Source: Actinobacillus genomosp. 1
Lineage (GTDB): Bacteria > Pseudomonadota > Gammaproteobacteria > Enterobacterales > Pasteurellaceae
Reading direction: 5' to 3'
Length of the DNA: 64,000 nucleotides
NCBI RefSeq assembly: GCF_029774175.1
Contig: NZ_CP103834.1
Span: forward strand, 72,501-136,500
A program made the translations under genes and the position numbers. How positions within the stretch are numbered: position 1 is the first letter of the stretch; the number at the start of each line of letters is the position of its first letter. This document shows, piece by piece, positions 46,177-54,216 of this stretch. The notes below the pieces were generated by a model. It was not told where the DNA came from. It saw nothing but the letters and a program-made list of their open reading frames with translations, and did not search any database.

Positions 46177-46748
46177 TTTGTATCTCCTAAGATCAAATGA
46201 TTAAGAGGTATATCCCAACGCTCTGTCGGTAACTTTTCTATAAATTGAAAAGGGTAGGCAAGCCCTACGCTTATGGCTTCTGTTGCTAAGGCAAGCGTTC
46301 TATCGTAAAAACCGCCTCCGTAGCCTAACCGATTACCGGTTTTATCACAAGCGAGTAACGGTGTAAATATCATCTCGATTTCATTAAGCGGTTTTACTTT
46401 ACGTACGTCCAATTTCGGTTGCTGCATACCAAATTTATGTGTCGTAAATGCAGTTTCTTTATCGTATTGTTGAAATAAAAGATGACCTTTGACAAACGGA
46501 TGCAAAATAGGAAGATAAAGAAATTTATTTTGCCGTTGTAATTGTTTAAGCAACGGAAGCGGTGAGATTTCGCAATTAAAAGGTAAATAGAGCGCAATAT
46601 GTTCGGCGTGATATTTATCAATGAGGGAGAGTGCTTGCGGAATGATGTTAAGCGAGGCGATAGATTGTTGCTCTAAAGATAATTTAGCCCGTTCAGCCAG
46701 AATAAATTGACGAAGCTGATGACGATCTTGTATGGAATGAGCTTGCAT
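46173..46748 (-). CDS. fau: 5-formyltetrahydrofolate cyclo-ligase
   Basis: 191 residues. NRLGYGGGFYDRTLA is the signature of the family (YgfA). Converts 5-formyl-THF to methenyl-THF. Lies directly downstream of 6S RNA, the conserved gammaproteobacterial arrangement, so it is likely co-transcribed with it. Confidence 0.93.
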   Translation of the reverse strand: MQAHSIQDRHQLRQFILAERAKLSLEQQSIASLNIIPQALSLIDKYHAEHIALYLPFNCEISPLPLLKQLQRQNKFLYLPILHPFVKGHLLFQQYDKETAFTTHKFGMQQPKLDVRKVKPLNEIEMIFTPLLACDKTGNRLGYGGGFYDRTLALATEAISVGLAYPFQFIEKLPTERWDIPLNHLILGDTK

Positions 46749-46770
46749 ATTGAGGATACCTTAATGCAAA

Positions 46771-46957
46771 AGAAGGAACCCGAAGTGCCGTTACTTGTGA
46801 TGGTCCTTGAACCAGAAGGTTCAAGGGAGTCGAACTTAATTGCCTTTAGGCTTCTTACTCAAGGTAAGCTTGCTCACCGGCATTTAGATGTCCAACTCAA
46901 AGTTTTAAATTATCGGCTCAGGGACGTAACTAGCAACGAACACCTCAGGCAAGTCTT
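46771..46957 (-). ncRNA. ssrS: 6S RNA
   Basis: Not a coding region. On the minus strand the zapA-fau gap contains the conserved 6S pieces CCCTGAGCCGATA and GAACC-TTCTGGTTCAAGG. The 5' end (GCCTGAGGTGTTCGTTG) pairs with the 3' end (TAACGGCACTTCGGG) to close the long 6S stem around the open bubble that mimics a promoter. Binds sigma-70 RNA polymerase in stationary phase. Ends are estimated to within a few bases. Confidence 0.88.
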
Positions 46958-47022
46958 ATACTAACGGATATTAAGGTTTTTTCCTAGTCTTGAATTGAGA
47001 AAAATTCTCAAACGATCAGCTT

Positions 47023-47343
47023 TTAAACACTTTCTTGATTAATCGCAACGGAACTGCCGGTAAGCAACTTACTCAGAGAGTTATCTAATTGATGAATACA
47101 AGATTCCAAAACCGCTTTGTTATTGGCATTCTTTTGTTTTTCTTGTTCAAGTTCATAATTGAGGTTGAGAGCGACAATCGCCAATACTTTTTCCAACTGG
47201 ATAATACCGGATTGATCTTTTAAAAGGGTAACACGCTCTTCCAAACGTTGTGCCGAGGCTAGTAAGTTTTCTTGTTGATCCGGTGGACAATGTAAACGAA
47301 GTACCTGCCCAAAAATTTGAACTTCAATATAATTTGCCGACAT
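47023..47343 (-). CDS. zapA: Cell division protein ZapA
   Basis: 106 residues: small globular N-terminal domain (VEVQIFGQVLRLHCPPDQQENLLASAQRLEERV-like) and a C-terminal coiled coil. Bundles FtsZ filaments. Conserved neighbour of 6S RNA; divergent from the ygfB gene as in E. coli. Confidence 0.93.
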   Translation of the reverse strand: MSANYIEVQIFGQVLRLHCPPDQQENLLASAQRLEERVTLLKDQSGIIQLEKVLAIVALNLNYELEQEKQKNANNKAVLESCIHQLDNSLSKLLTGSSVAINQESV

Positions 47344-47420
47344 AGTCGCGAAATCCTCACAAGTAATATAAATTTTTTGCTATTATGCCATTCTTTAACA
47401 GAATCACAAATAAGACAACT

Positions 47421-47972
47421 ATGGCTATTACACAATCAAATGAATTTAATCAATTAATTGCCCAGCTTCAAATCACGGAAACCTCCGCAGAGCTACACGG
47501 CTTTTTAAGCGGATTAATTGCGGGTGGGGTACAAGACGAATCTTGGAAAACCTTAACTTACCAATTTTTAAATGACGGGCATGCTTTTTCACAAGCTCCT
47601 CTAGCGGAATTAAGTGCTTTTTACCAACAATTGACCGAAAGTTTTGATGAAGCCAATACCTTATTTTCGCTTTGGACTCCGAATAATGAAGATGGTTTCG
47701 CTTTAGCGGATGCGATTGCCGATTGGACAAGCCAATTCTTATTAGGCCTAGGGCTTGCGCAACCGAAATTAAGCCGAGAAACGGATGAAATCGGTGAGGC
47801 TTTAGATGATTTAGAAGAAATATCTAAATTAGGTTACAATGAAGATGATGATAATAATGAGTTATTAGAGGCGGGAGAGGAAGTGGTTGAATATTTGCGC
47901 GTACTGACACTTTTCTTGCATAGTCATTTTGCATTGAATGTGAAAACAACTGAAAAGCCTCAACTCCATTAA
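47421..47972 (+). CDS. ygfB: YgfB/YecA family protein (UPF0149)
   Basis: 183 residues from ATG 47421 (MAITQSNEFNQL); the earlier ATG at 47385 is less likely because it lies in the divergent promoter region. AELHGFLSGLIAGGVQDESW, FLLGLGLAQPKL and EAIDDL-like EALDDLEEISKLGY follow YgfB closely. Mostly helical; function unclear. Confidence 0.88.
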   Translation: MAITQSNEFNQLIAQLQITETSAELHGFLSGLIAGGVQDESWKTLTYQFLNDGHAFSQAPLAELSAFYQQLTESFDEANTLFSLWTPNNEDGFALADAIADWTSQFLLGLGLAQPKLSRETDEIGEALDDLEEISKLGYNEDDDNNELLEAGEEVVEYLRVLTLFLHSHFALNVKTTEKPQLH

Positions 47973-47988
47973 TCCTTATGAGTTATAT

Positions 47989-48046
47989 ACAAGCGGTTAT
48001 ATTCTGGCAAAATTTTGCAAATTTTTTATAAAATTCAACCGCTTGT
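47989..48046. terminator. Facing uptake-signal pair between ygfB and hemE
   Basis: ACAAGCGGTTA (from 47989) and CAACCGCTTGT (to 48046) flank GCAAAATTTTGC. Confidence 0.65.
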
Positions 48047-48078
48047 TTCCGTTTTGAATTGATTATACAAGGAATACT

Positions 48079-49143
48079 ATGAACCAATTAAAAAATGATC
48101 GCTATTTAAAAGCACTGTTACGTGAGCCTGTCGATATGACACCGGTATGGATGATGCGTCAAGCCGGACGTTATCTACCGGAATATAAAGCGGCGCGAGC
48201 AGAAGCCGGTGATTTTATGTCTTTATGTCGTAATGCGGATCTTGCGTGTGAAGTGACTTTACAGCCGTTACGTCGTTATGCGTTGGATGCGGCGATTTTA
48301 TTCTCTGATATTTTAACTATTCCGGATGCAATGGGTTTAGGTTTAAGTTTCGGTGCCGGCGAAGGTCCTAAATTTGCTCGTCCGATTGAAACTAAAGCAC
48401 AGGTGGAAAAGCTACCGATTCCGGATCCTGAGGGTGAATTGCAATATGTGATGAATGCGGTACGTACTATTCGTCGTGAATTAAAAGGCGAAGTACCGTT
48501 AATCGGTTTTTCCGGCAGCCCGTGGACATTAGCGACTTATATGGTGGAAGGTGGTTCAAGCAAGGCGTTTACCAAAATCAAAAAAATGATGTATGCCGAT
48601 CCGCAAATTTTACACGCATTATTAGATAAATTAGCCGATAGCGTGATCTTATATTTGAATGCACAAATCAAAGCCGGCGCGCAAGCTGTGATGGTTTTCG
48701 ATACTTGGGGCGGTGTATTGGCGCATAACGAATATAAAGCGTTCTCGCTACGTTATATGCACAAAATCGTGGACGGTTTAATTCGTGAAAACGAAGGTAG
48801 AAAAGTACCGGTGACCTTATTTACCAAAGGTGGCGGTTTATGGTTGGAAGCAATTGCGGAAACCGGCTGTGATGCGGTGGGGTTAGACTGGACGATTGAT
48901 ATTGCGGATGCACGCCGTCGTGTCGGATACAAAGTCGCGCTACAAGGTAATATGGATCCGAGTGTGTTGTATGCACAGCCGGAACGTATTGAACAAGAAG
49001 TAAAACAAATTTTAGCCGGCTTCGGTCAAGGCTCCGGTCATGTGTTCAATCTCGGTCACGGTATCCATCAAGACGTACCTGAACAAAGTCCGAAAGTATT
49101 TGTTGATGCGGTGCACGAGTATTCAAAACAATACCATAAGTAA
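48079..49143 (+). CDS. hemE: Uroporphyrinogen decarboxylase
   Basis: 354 residues. TPVWMMRQAGRYLPEY and AAILFSDILTIPDAMGLGLSF are the HemE active-site regions. Converts uroporphyrinogen III to coproporphyrinogen III. AAGGAATACT precedes the ATG. The order hemE-yjaG-hupA matches enterics, minus nfi. Confidence 0.96.
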   Translation: MNQLKNDRYLKALLREPVDMTPVWMMRQAGRYLPEYKAARAEAGDFMSLCRNADLACEVTLQPLRRYALDAAILFSDILTIPDAMGLGLSFGAGEGPKFARPIETKAQVEKLPIPDPEGELQYVMNAVRTIRRELKGEVPLIGFSGSPWTLATYMVEGGSSKAFTKIKKMMYADPQILHALLDKLADSVILYLNAQIKAGAQAVMVFDTWGGVLAHNEYKAFSLRYMHKIVDGLIRENEGRKVPVTLFTKGGGLWLEAIAETGCDAVGLDWTIDIADARRRVGYKVALQGNMDPSVLYAQPERIEQEVKQILAGFGQGSGHVFNLGHGIHQDVPEQSPKVFVDAVHEYSKQYHK

Positions 49144-49166
49144 TTTAATCACAAGTTTGCTTTAAA

Positions 49167-49222
49167 CCGGCGGTTAAATTTCCAAAATTTTTTGTAAAAA
49201 ACTAACGAAATTCGACCGCTTG
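49167..49222. terminator. Degenerate facing uptake-signal pair after hemE
   Basis: The left arm is decayed (CCGGCGGTTAAATT); the right is full (GAAATTCGACCGCTTGT). Confidence 0.5.
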
Positions 49223-49256
49223 TTTTAGAAAAATCGTATTAGGAAAAGAGGGAAAA

Positions 49257-49847
49257 ATGAGAAATCCTATTCATAAACGAATGGAACGTTTTGAGTCTTG
49301 GCAACATCTGACGTTTATGACATGCCTTTGTGAAAGAATGTATCCGAACTACCAGCTTTTTTGTGACGTTACGCAACAACCGGAAAAAGCAAAAATTTTT
49401 CAAAATATTCTGAACCTTATTTGGGAATTTTTGACAATAAAAGGAACGAAAATTAATTTTGATAACCAGCTGGAAAAATTAGAAGAAATTATTCCCGATG
49501 TGAACGATTATGATTTTTTCGGCGTGTTGCCCGCTCAAGAAGCGTGTGAAGCGTTATCCGAATTATTGCACGGCATTATTGCAGGTTCCAGTTTGGAGCA
49601 AGCCGTCCGCATCAGCCAGATTTCACTCGGTACGGTGGCGAGTTACCTCGAAATGCAAAATGAAAAAGAACTGAACGAGCAAGAATTGAAAAATTCGGAA
49701 GAAATTCAGGACGAATTAGATGTGCAGTGGCAAATCTATCGTTTGCTGAATGAATGCGAAGCACGTGATATCGAACTCATTTTAGGACTAAAAGAGGATA
49801 TTCGCGCTAGCGGAATTAGTAATATTGGGTTAAAATTTAACCAATAA
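49257..49847 (+). CDS. yjaG: YjaG family protein (DUF416)
   Basis: 196 residues. RMERFESWQHLTFMTCLCERMYPNYQLF and FFGVLPAQEACEALSELLHGIIAG match the YjaG/DUF416 family; same length as in E. coli and same neighbours (hemE, hupA). All-helical and soluble. No function known. Confidence 0.88.
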   Translation: MRNPIHKRMERFESWQHLTFMTCLCERMYPNYQLFCDVTQQPEKAKIFQNILNLIWEFLTIKGTKINFDNQLEKLEEIIPDVNDYDFFGVLPAQEACEALSELLHGIIAGSSLEQAVRISQISLGTVASYLEMQNEKELNEQELKNSEEIQDELDVQWQIYRLLNECEARDIELILGLKEDIRASGISNIGLKFNQ

Positions 49848-49982
49848 ACTAAATTATCAACAATTTTATCACGAATCCCCTTTGCGAAAAGGAAAGTTTC
49901 AATTAAGCTAGTAAACGTTTTACGTAACAATTTCGGACGTGTAACGTCATTTAATCTAAAATAAATCTTAGAGGATACAATC

Positions 49983-50255
49983 ATGAACAAAACTGAGTTA
50001 ATCGATGCAATCGCTGCTGGTGCAGAGTTAAGCAAGAAAGATGCGAAAGCGGCATTAGAAGCGACTTTAAATGCGATCTCTGAAAGCCTAAAAAATGGCG
50101 ACACCGTTCAGTTAATCGGCTTCGGTACTTTTAAAGTAAACGAGCGTAATGCACGTACTGGTCGTAACCCGCGTACCGGCGAAGAAATTAAAATTGCAGC
50201 GTCTAAAGTTCCGGCGTTTGTTGCAGGTAAAGCATTAAAAGATTTAGTAAAATAA
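49983..50255 (+). CDS. hupA: DNA-binding protein HU
   Basis: 90 residues. MNKTELIDAIA, GFGTFKVNERNARTGRNPRTGEEI and the C-terminal helix are textbook HU, with RNPRTG at the tip of the DNA-binding arm. Preceded by CTTAGAGG. The 135-base upstream region is rich in ACGT-type short inverted repeats. Confidence 0.96.
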   Translation: MNKTELIDAIAAGAELSKKDAKAALEATLNAISESLKNGDTVQLIGFGTFKVNERNARTGRNPRTGEEIKIAASKVPAFVAGKALKDLVK

Positions 50256-50275
50256 TTCTTTTATAAGATTTTCTT

Positions 50276-50304
50276 AAAGCCTAGAATCGTTCTAGGCTTT
50301 TTTG
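50276..50304 (+). terminator. hupA terminator
   Basis: AAGCCTAGAA / TTCTAGGCTT with a 3-nt loop, followed by TTTTTG. Confidence 0.88.
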
Positions 50305-50308
50305 TTGT

Positions 50309-51160
50309 TTATACGGAAAAGGGATATTGAATTGCAGGATGATATTCATAACCTTCGACGCTAAAATCATCAAGTGTTACCCATGTTTCTAAATCTTCCA
50401 GCGATTTGATTTCCGGATTAATCCAAAGTTTCGGTGCTTTTAATGCTTCTCGCTTAAGTTGTACATCACGCATTAATTCCAATTGATCTTCATAAATATG
50501 TGCGTTTACGATTTTATGAAATGCTTGACCGGCTTTATGCCCGGTAATCTGCGCCATTAAAGCTAAGAAAGTGTAACATTGAATCATATTCCAATTCAGC
50601 CCAAGCGGTACATCAGCGGAACGTTGCGTACTGTTTAAATAAAGCGTACCGTCTAACAATGAGAAATGATGACTGTACAAGCATGGACGTAAGCAGCCCA
50701 TGTGGAATACGCCCGGGTGATAAAAAGTATAAATCTCACCGCGATTATCCACTCCTTTTTTTAAGTCATCAACAATCTGACGCAGTAGATCTACGGAACC
50801 GCCGTCCGCTTTCGGAAAATGACGTCCGACCGCACCGTAAACCAAACCCATATCATCTTCGCCTTTACGATACGGATTCGCTAACCAAGCCGCATTTTGA
50901 TTGGCGTTAGCATCCCATGATTTTGTACCTAATTGACGGAAATCGGCAGCGTTATCATAACCGCGAATATAGCCTAATAATTCGGCGATAGCGGCTTTCC
51001 AAAAGCTTCTGCGTGTCGTGACCAGCGGAAACTCTCCCGCCTCGACATCATAAGTTAAATCGGCATTAATAACGGTTAAACAACGCTTACCAGTACGTTC
51101 ATTCTCTACCCATTTTCCTTCGTTTACGATACGATGACATAAATCCAAATACTGTTTCAT
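50309..51160 (-). CDS. thyA: Thymidylate synthase ThyA
   Basis: 283 residues. Catalytic Cys in MGCLRPCLYSHHF, then LNSTQRSADVPLGLNWNMIQ and HIYEDQLELM. The PCLYSHHF wording departs from the E. coli PCHAFFQF but matches the Haemophilus-type enzyme. Methylates dUMP. Its stop is 5 bases from the hupA terminator. Confidence 0.94.
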   Translation of the reverse strand: MKQYLDLCHRIVNEGKWVENERTGKRCLTVINADLTYDVEAGEFPLVTTRRSFWKAAIAELLGYIRGYDNAADFRQLGTKSWDANANQNAAWLANPYRKGEDDMGLVYGAVGRHFPKADGGSVDLLRQIVDDLKKGVDNRGEIYTFYHPGVFHMGCLRPCLYSHHFSLLDGTLYLNSTQRSADVPLGLNWNMIQCYTFLALMAQITGHKAGQAFHKIVNAHIYEDQLELMRDVQLKREALKAPKLWINPEIKSLEDLETWVTLDDFSVEGYEYHPAIQYPFSV

Positions 51161-51247
51161 GATTACCTCTTAAAAAAATTTAGGTAATTTTGCCATTTAT
51201 TCGGTAAAATGGATAATAAATTTTTATAAAGCGATAAGGAGTGCGAT

Positions 51248-51832
51248 ATGAAAAAACTGATGAAACCCATTTTGATCTGCTTAACCCTAGCGGTATTGAC
51301 CGCTTGTTCGAGTAAAAGTAGCTGGACTCGCTTAAATGACTCGGAAGTAGATCAAAAATCCTATGCAATAGCTTATGGCGCAACCGCACAAACTTACGCT
51401 GATCGAGTAAACGAAAGTTACGATATCGATTCATTTATGAACGGTGTTGATGATTGGTACAACAAAAAAGTAAATCTGCCGGTAGAACAAATTCGTGCCA
51501 TGATTCTCAATCGCTTAATGGATCACAATATTTACGCTTATTATAGCGGTGTACTTTATGCGGCGGATTTACAAGGTAATTTTAATCATTTGGATCCGAG
51601 TTGTTGGAATCTCGTACAAACGCCGAGTATGACGCAAGGTATTCATGATGCAATGCTTGATATTCAAAAAAATAAAGTCCGTGGTGATGAGTACATCAAA
51701 AATGGGGTTGAACAAATTCTTCATCTTTGTGTAAAAACGATGGTAGAAGATGAGCATAAATCGGAAGCTAATTCAAAACCGAAAGGAAAAAAATCAGCAA
51801 AAGCGACTCATAAACAGAAATCAGTCAAATAG
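51248..51832 (+). CDS. Putative lipoprotein of unknown function
   Basis: 194 residues. Signal peptide 1-19 with lipobox VLTAC (Cys20), so a lipidated periplasmic protein. The mature part has a helical middle (SYAIAYGATAQTYADRVNESYDIDSFMNGVDDWY) that faintly recalls FKBP-type N-terminal dimerisation helices, and a lysine-rich tail (SKPKGKKSAKATHKQKSVK). Two cysteines (DPSCWN and LHLCVK) could pair. The lipobox is encoded by a perfect USS (51298-51307). I recognise no family. Confidence 0.7.
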   Translation: MKKLMKPILICLTLAVLTACSSKSSWTRLNDSEVDQKSYAIAYGATAQTYADRVNESYDIDSFMNGVDDWYNKKVNLPVEQIRAMILNRLMDHNIYAYYSGVLYAADLQGNFNHLDPSCWNLVQTPSMTQGIHDAMLDIQKNKVRGDEYIKNGVEQILHLCVKTMVEDEHKSEANSKPKGKKSAKATHKQKSVK

Positions 51833-51851
51833 CAGAAGACAATATATGATT

Positions 51852-51905
51852 AAGCGGTCTATTTTTCTCAATAAATTGTAATAATTTGAGAAAATATGAC
51901 CGCTT
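51852..51905. terminator. Facing uptake-signal pair between the lipoprotein gene and bioB
   Basis: AAGCGGTCTATTTTTCTCA and TGAGAAAATATGACCGCTT form an extended imperfect stem with USS cores outside. Confidence 0.65.
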
Positions 51906-51925
51906 CGTTTACCTAAGGAGATAAC

Positions 51926-52936
51926 ATGACAACTTATAATTTGCGTCTAAAGGCAAAAAGTGAACTTACCCCGCATCCGACAGCACAATATTGGCGTAAA
52001 TGCCAAGTTGAAGAATTATTTGCTATGCCTTTTATGGAATTGATTTTTAAAGCGGCACAAATACATCGAGAAAATTTTGATCCGCAAGCGATTCAGTTAT
52101 CGACATTACTTTCGATCAAAACGGGCGGTTGTCCGGAAGAGTGCGAATATTGCCCGCAGTCCGCTCGTTATGATACCGGACTTGAGAAGCAAGTGATGAT
52201 GGATGTCGAAGAGATTCTTGAAAAAGCGAAGATTGCAAAAGCAAGGGGGGCTAGTCGCTTTTGTATGGGAGCTGCTTGGCGAGGTCCAAAACCGAAAGAT
52301 ATTAAAGTGGTTTCCGAAATCATTGGAGCAGTAAAATCGTTAGGTTTAGAAACTTGCGGTACTTTCGGTTTGCTTGAAGAAGGGATGGCGGAAGATTTAA
52401 AAGAAGCCGGATTGGATTATTATAATCATAACTTGGATACGGATCCGGAACGTTATAGCAAAATCGTACATACCCGCAATCACGATGATCGTATGGATAC
52501 GCTTGGTAAAGTACGTCATGCTGGATTAAAAGTCTGCTGTGGCGGAATTGTCGGGATGAATGAAACCCGCCCAGAACGAGCCGGACTTATTGCTAGTTTA
52601 GCTAATTTAGATCCGCAGCCGGAAAGCGTACCGATTAACCAATTAATTAAAGTGGAAGGCACTCCGCTTGAAAATGCGGAAGATTTGGATTGGACGGAAT
52701 TTGTTAGAACGATTGCCGTTGCCAGAATTACGATGCCGAAAAGTTATGTGCGCTTATCCGCAGGTAGAACCGAAATGCCGGAAGCGATGCAAGCATTGTG
52801 CTTTATGGCGGGTGCAAACTCAATTTTTTATGGCGAAAAGCTATTAACGACAGGTAATCCGGAAGAAGATTTTGACCGCTTACTAATGGATAAATTGGAT
52901 TTATACCCGTTAGCATATCAACCTAACGAAGTCTAA
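51926..52936 (+). CDS. bioB: Biotin synthase BioB
   Basis: 336 residues, radical SAM. CPEECEYC carries the 4Fe-4S cysteines; YYNHNLDTDPERY and CCGGIVGMNETRPERAG hold the second cluster ligands. Inserts sulfur into dethiobiotin. Preceded by AAGGAG. Not linked to other bio genes here. Confidence 0.96.
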   Translation: MTTYNLRLKAKSELTPHPTAQYWRKCQVEELFAMPFMELIFKAAQIHRENFDPQAIQLSTLLSIKTGGCPEECEYCPQSARYDTGLEKQVMMDVEEILEKAKIAKARGASRFCMGAAWRGPKPKDIKVVSEIIGAVKSLGLETCGTFGLLEEGMAEDLKEAGLDYYNHNLDTDPERYSKIVHTRNHDDRMDTLGKVRHAGLKVCCGGIVGMNETRPERAGLIASLANLDPQPESVPINQLIKVEGTPLENAEDLDWTEFVRTIAVARITMPKSYVRLSAGRTEMPEAMQALCFMAGANSIFYGEKLLTTGNPEEDFDRLLMDKLDLYPLAYQPNEV

Positions 52937-52948
52937 TTCGATAAATGA

Positions 52949-52974
52949 AAAAAGCCAGCATTTTGCTGGCTTTT
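52949..52974. terminator. Bidirectional terminator between bioB and the cold-shock gene
   Basis: AAAAGCCAGC / GCTGGCTTTT with a 5-nt loop and flanking A and T runs. Confidence 0.88.
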
Positions 52975-52999
52975 AGATTCGTTATATAAGTATTTAAAA

Positions 53000-53209
53000 T
53001 TAAAGTACTTTTACGTTTACTGCTGAAGGACCGCGATCTGAATCTTGTACTTCAAACTCGACTTTTGCACCTTCTTCTAAAGTACGGAAGTTTGAACCTA
53101 CGATACCAGAGAAGTGAACAAAAATATCTTTACCGCCTTGATCAGGAGTAATGAAGCCGAAACCTTTAGTTGAGTTGAACCATTTAACGATACCTGTTGC
53201 TTTAGACAT
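53000..53209 (-). CDS. Cold-shock domain protein (Csp family)
   Basis: 69 residues. RNP1 KGFGFITP and RNP2 DIFVHF, with conserved WFNSTKG. Single-stranded nucleic acid chaperone. Long untranslated leader of about 90 nt upstream, as usual for temperature-sensitive csp mRNAs. Assignment to a particular paralogue (CspA, C, D) is not possible by eye. Confidence 0.93.
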   Translation of the reverse strand: MSKATGIVKWFNSTKGFGFITPDQGGKDIFVHFSGIVGSNFRTLEEGAKVEFEVQDSDRGPSAVNVKVL

Positions 53210-53307
53210 AGGATTTTCCTTATAAAAAATTTGATAAAAAGAATTGCTACACGTTTGTTTGGAGATTGGAGATTTATTCGCGAAGAGCTCTCAGAAAATC
53301 AAAAGAT

Positions 53308-53337
53308 TTTATAGAAAGGAAAACATCGATAAAGCAA
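53308..53337 (-). promoter_or_regulatory. Likely promoter of the cold-shock gene
   Basis: Minus strand: TTGCTT (53337-53332), 18-nt spacer, TATAAA (53313-53308). Implies a 5' untranslated leader of about 90 nt. The remaining 53340-53575 bases hold nothing else recognised. Confidence 0.45.
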
Positions 53338-53575
53338 TCGTACTCAATAACGCTACGAGAAGCGGAGTAGATTAGAACACTAAAAAAATATTAAAGCAAA
53401 TGTTTTTTGAACTTATTTATCGGAATCGGAACATAGAAATATATATGAATGTAACAAAATAGCGGAATGACTTGATTTTATATAGACGGGAATCCGTAAA
53501 TAAAATATAGTAACGAACTCAGACTCTGTGTTGAGTCGGCATCTATTTGGACTTAAATTGAAAGAGAAAAACAAC

Positions 53576-54124
53576 ATGTCAGAACAACAAGTAAAAATTC
53601 AAAATGGCAACAAAACTAATCCGAGCGTAAAAGAAGTAATTACGTATTTAGCGGAGAAGTTTCCACTTTGTTTTAGTGTTGAAGGAGAAGCTAAACCACT
53701 AAAAGTCGGACTTTTCCAAGATTTAGCGGAAGCACTTGCTAACGATGAAAAAGTGAGCAAAACTTTACTGCGTCAGGCATTACGTACTTATACGATGAGT
53801 TGGCGTTATTTGGCTTGTTGTAAAGCAAATATTCAACGTGTCGGTTTACAAGGCGAGGAAGCCGGTATCGTTGATGAAGCACAGGCAGAACATGCGGCAC
53901 AAACTTTAGCCGTAGCAAAAGAAGCTTATGCGGCACGTAAAGCGGAGCAACGCAAAGAACAGCGTAAAGAATTTTTTAAGAAAAAGGCTCGAGAAGAGAA
54001 TACAAAGAAAAATGCGGTAAATCATGTTAAAAAAGCTCCTCGAGTTTCCAAAGAAGCTTCTGTAAAAGCAACTGCTGAGAGCTTAGCTGCATTAACAAGC
54101 AAATTTGGTAAGGGAAACAAATAA
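53576..54124 (+). CDS. proQ: RNA chaperone ProQ
   Basis: 182 residues from ATG 53576 (MSEQQVKIQ); an earlier in-frame ATG at 53528 is not supported. ProQ/FinO domain (about 15-125: KEVITYLAEKFPLCFSVEGEAKPLKVGLFQDL, LRQALRTYTMSWRYLACC), then a basic linker (KAEQRKEQRKEFFKKKAREENTKKN). The C-terminal Tudor-like domain of E. coli ProQ (232 residues) is missing. Upstream of prc as in E. coli. Confidence 0.93.
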   Translation: MSEQQVKIQNGNKTNPSVKEVITYLAEKFPLCFSVEGEAKPLKVGLFQDLAEALANDEKVSKTLLRQALRTYTMSWRYLACCKANIQRVGLQGEEAGIVDEAQAEHAAQTLAVAKEAYAARKAEQRKEQRKEFFKKKAREENTKKNAVNHVKKAPRVSKEASVKATAESLAALTSKFGKGNK

Positions 54125-54132
54125 TTTGCAGG

Positions 54133-54186
54133 TCTAGCGGTTAATTTATTGTCGTTTTACAATATAAAATATTTTTTGACCGCTTG
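54133..54186. repeat. Degenerate facing uptake signals between proQ and prc
   Basis: TCTAGCGGTTAATTT and TTTTTTGACCGCTTGAG. The prc start is 31 bases further on. Confidence 0.45.
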
Positions 54187-54216
54187 AGCATATCTTTATA
54201 ATGAATCAGGATTTTT

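Noticed and set aside
46707..46964. Plus-strand open frame of 85 codons opposite the zapA-fau gap
   Set aside because: It overlaps 6S RNA in antisense and carries no recognisable protein motif.
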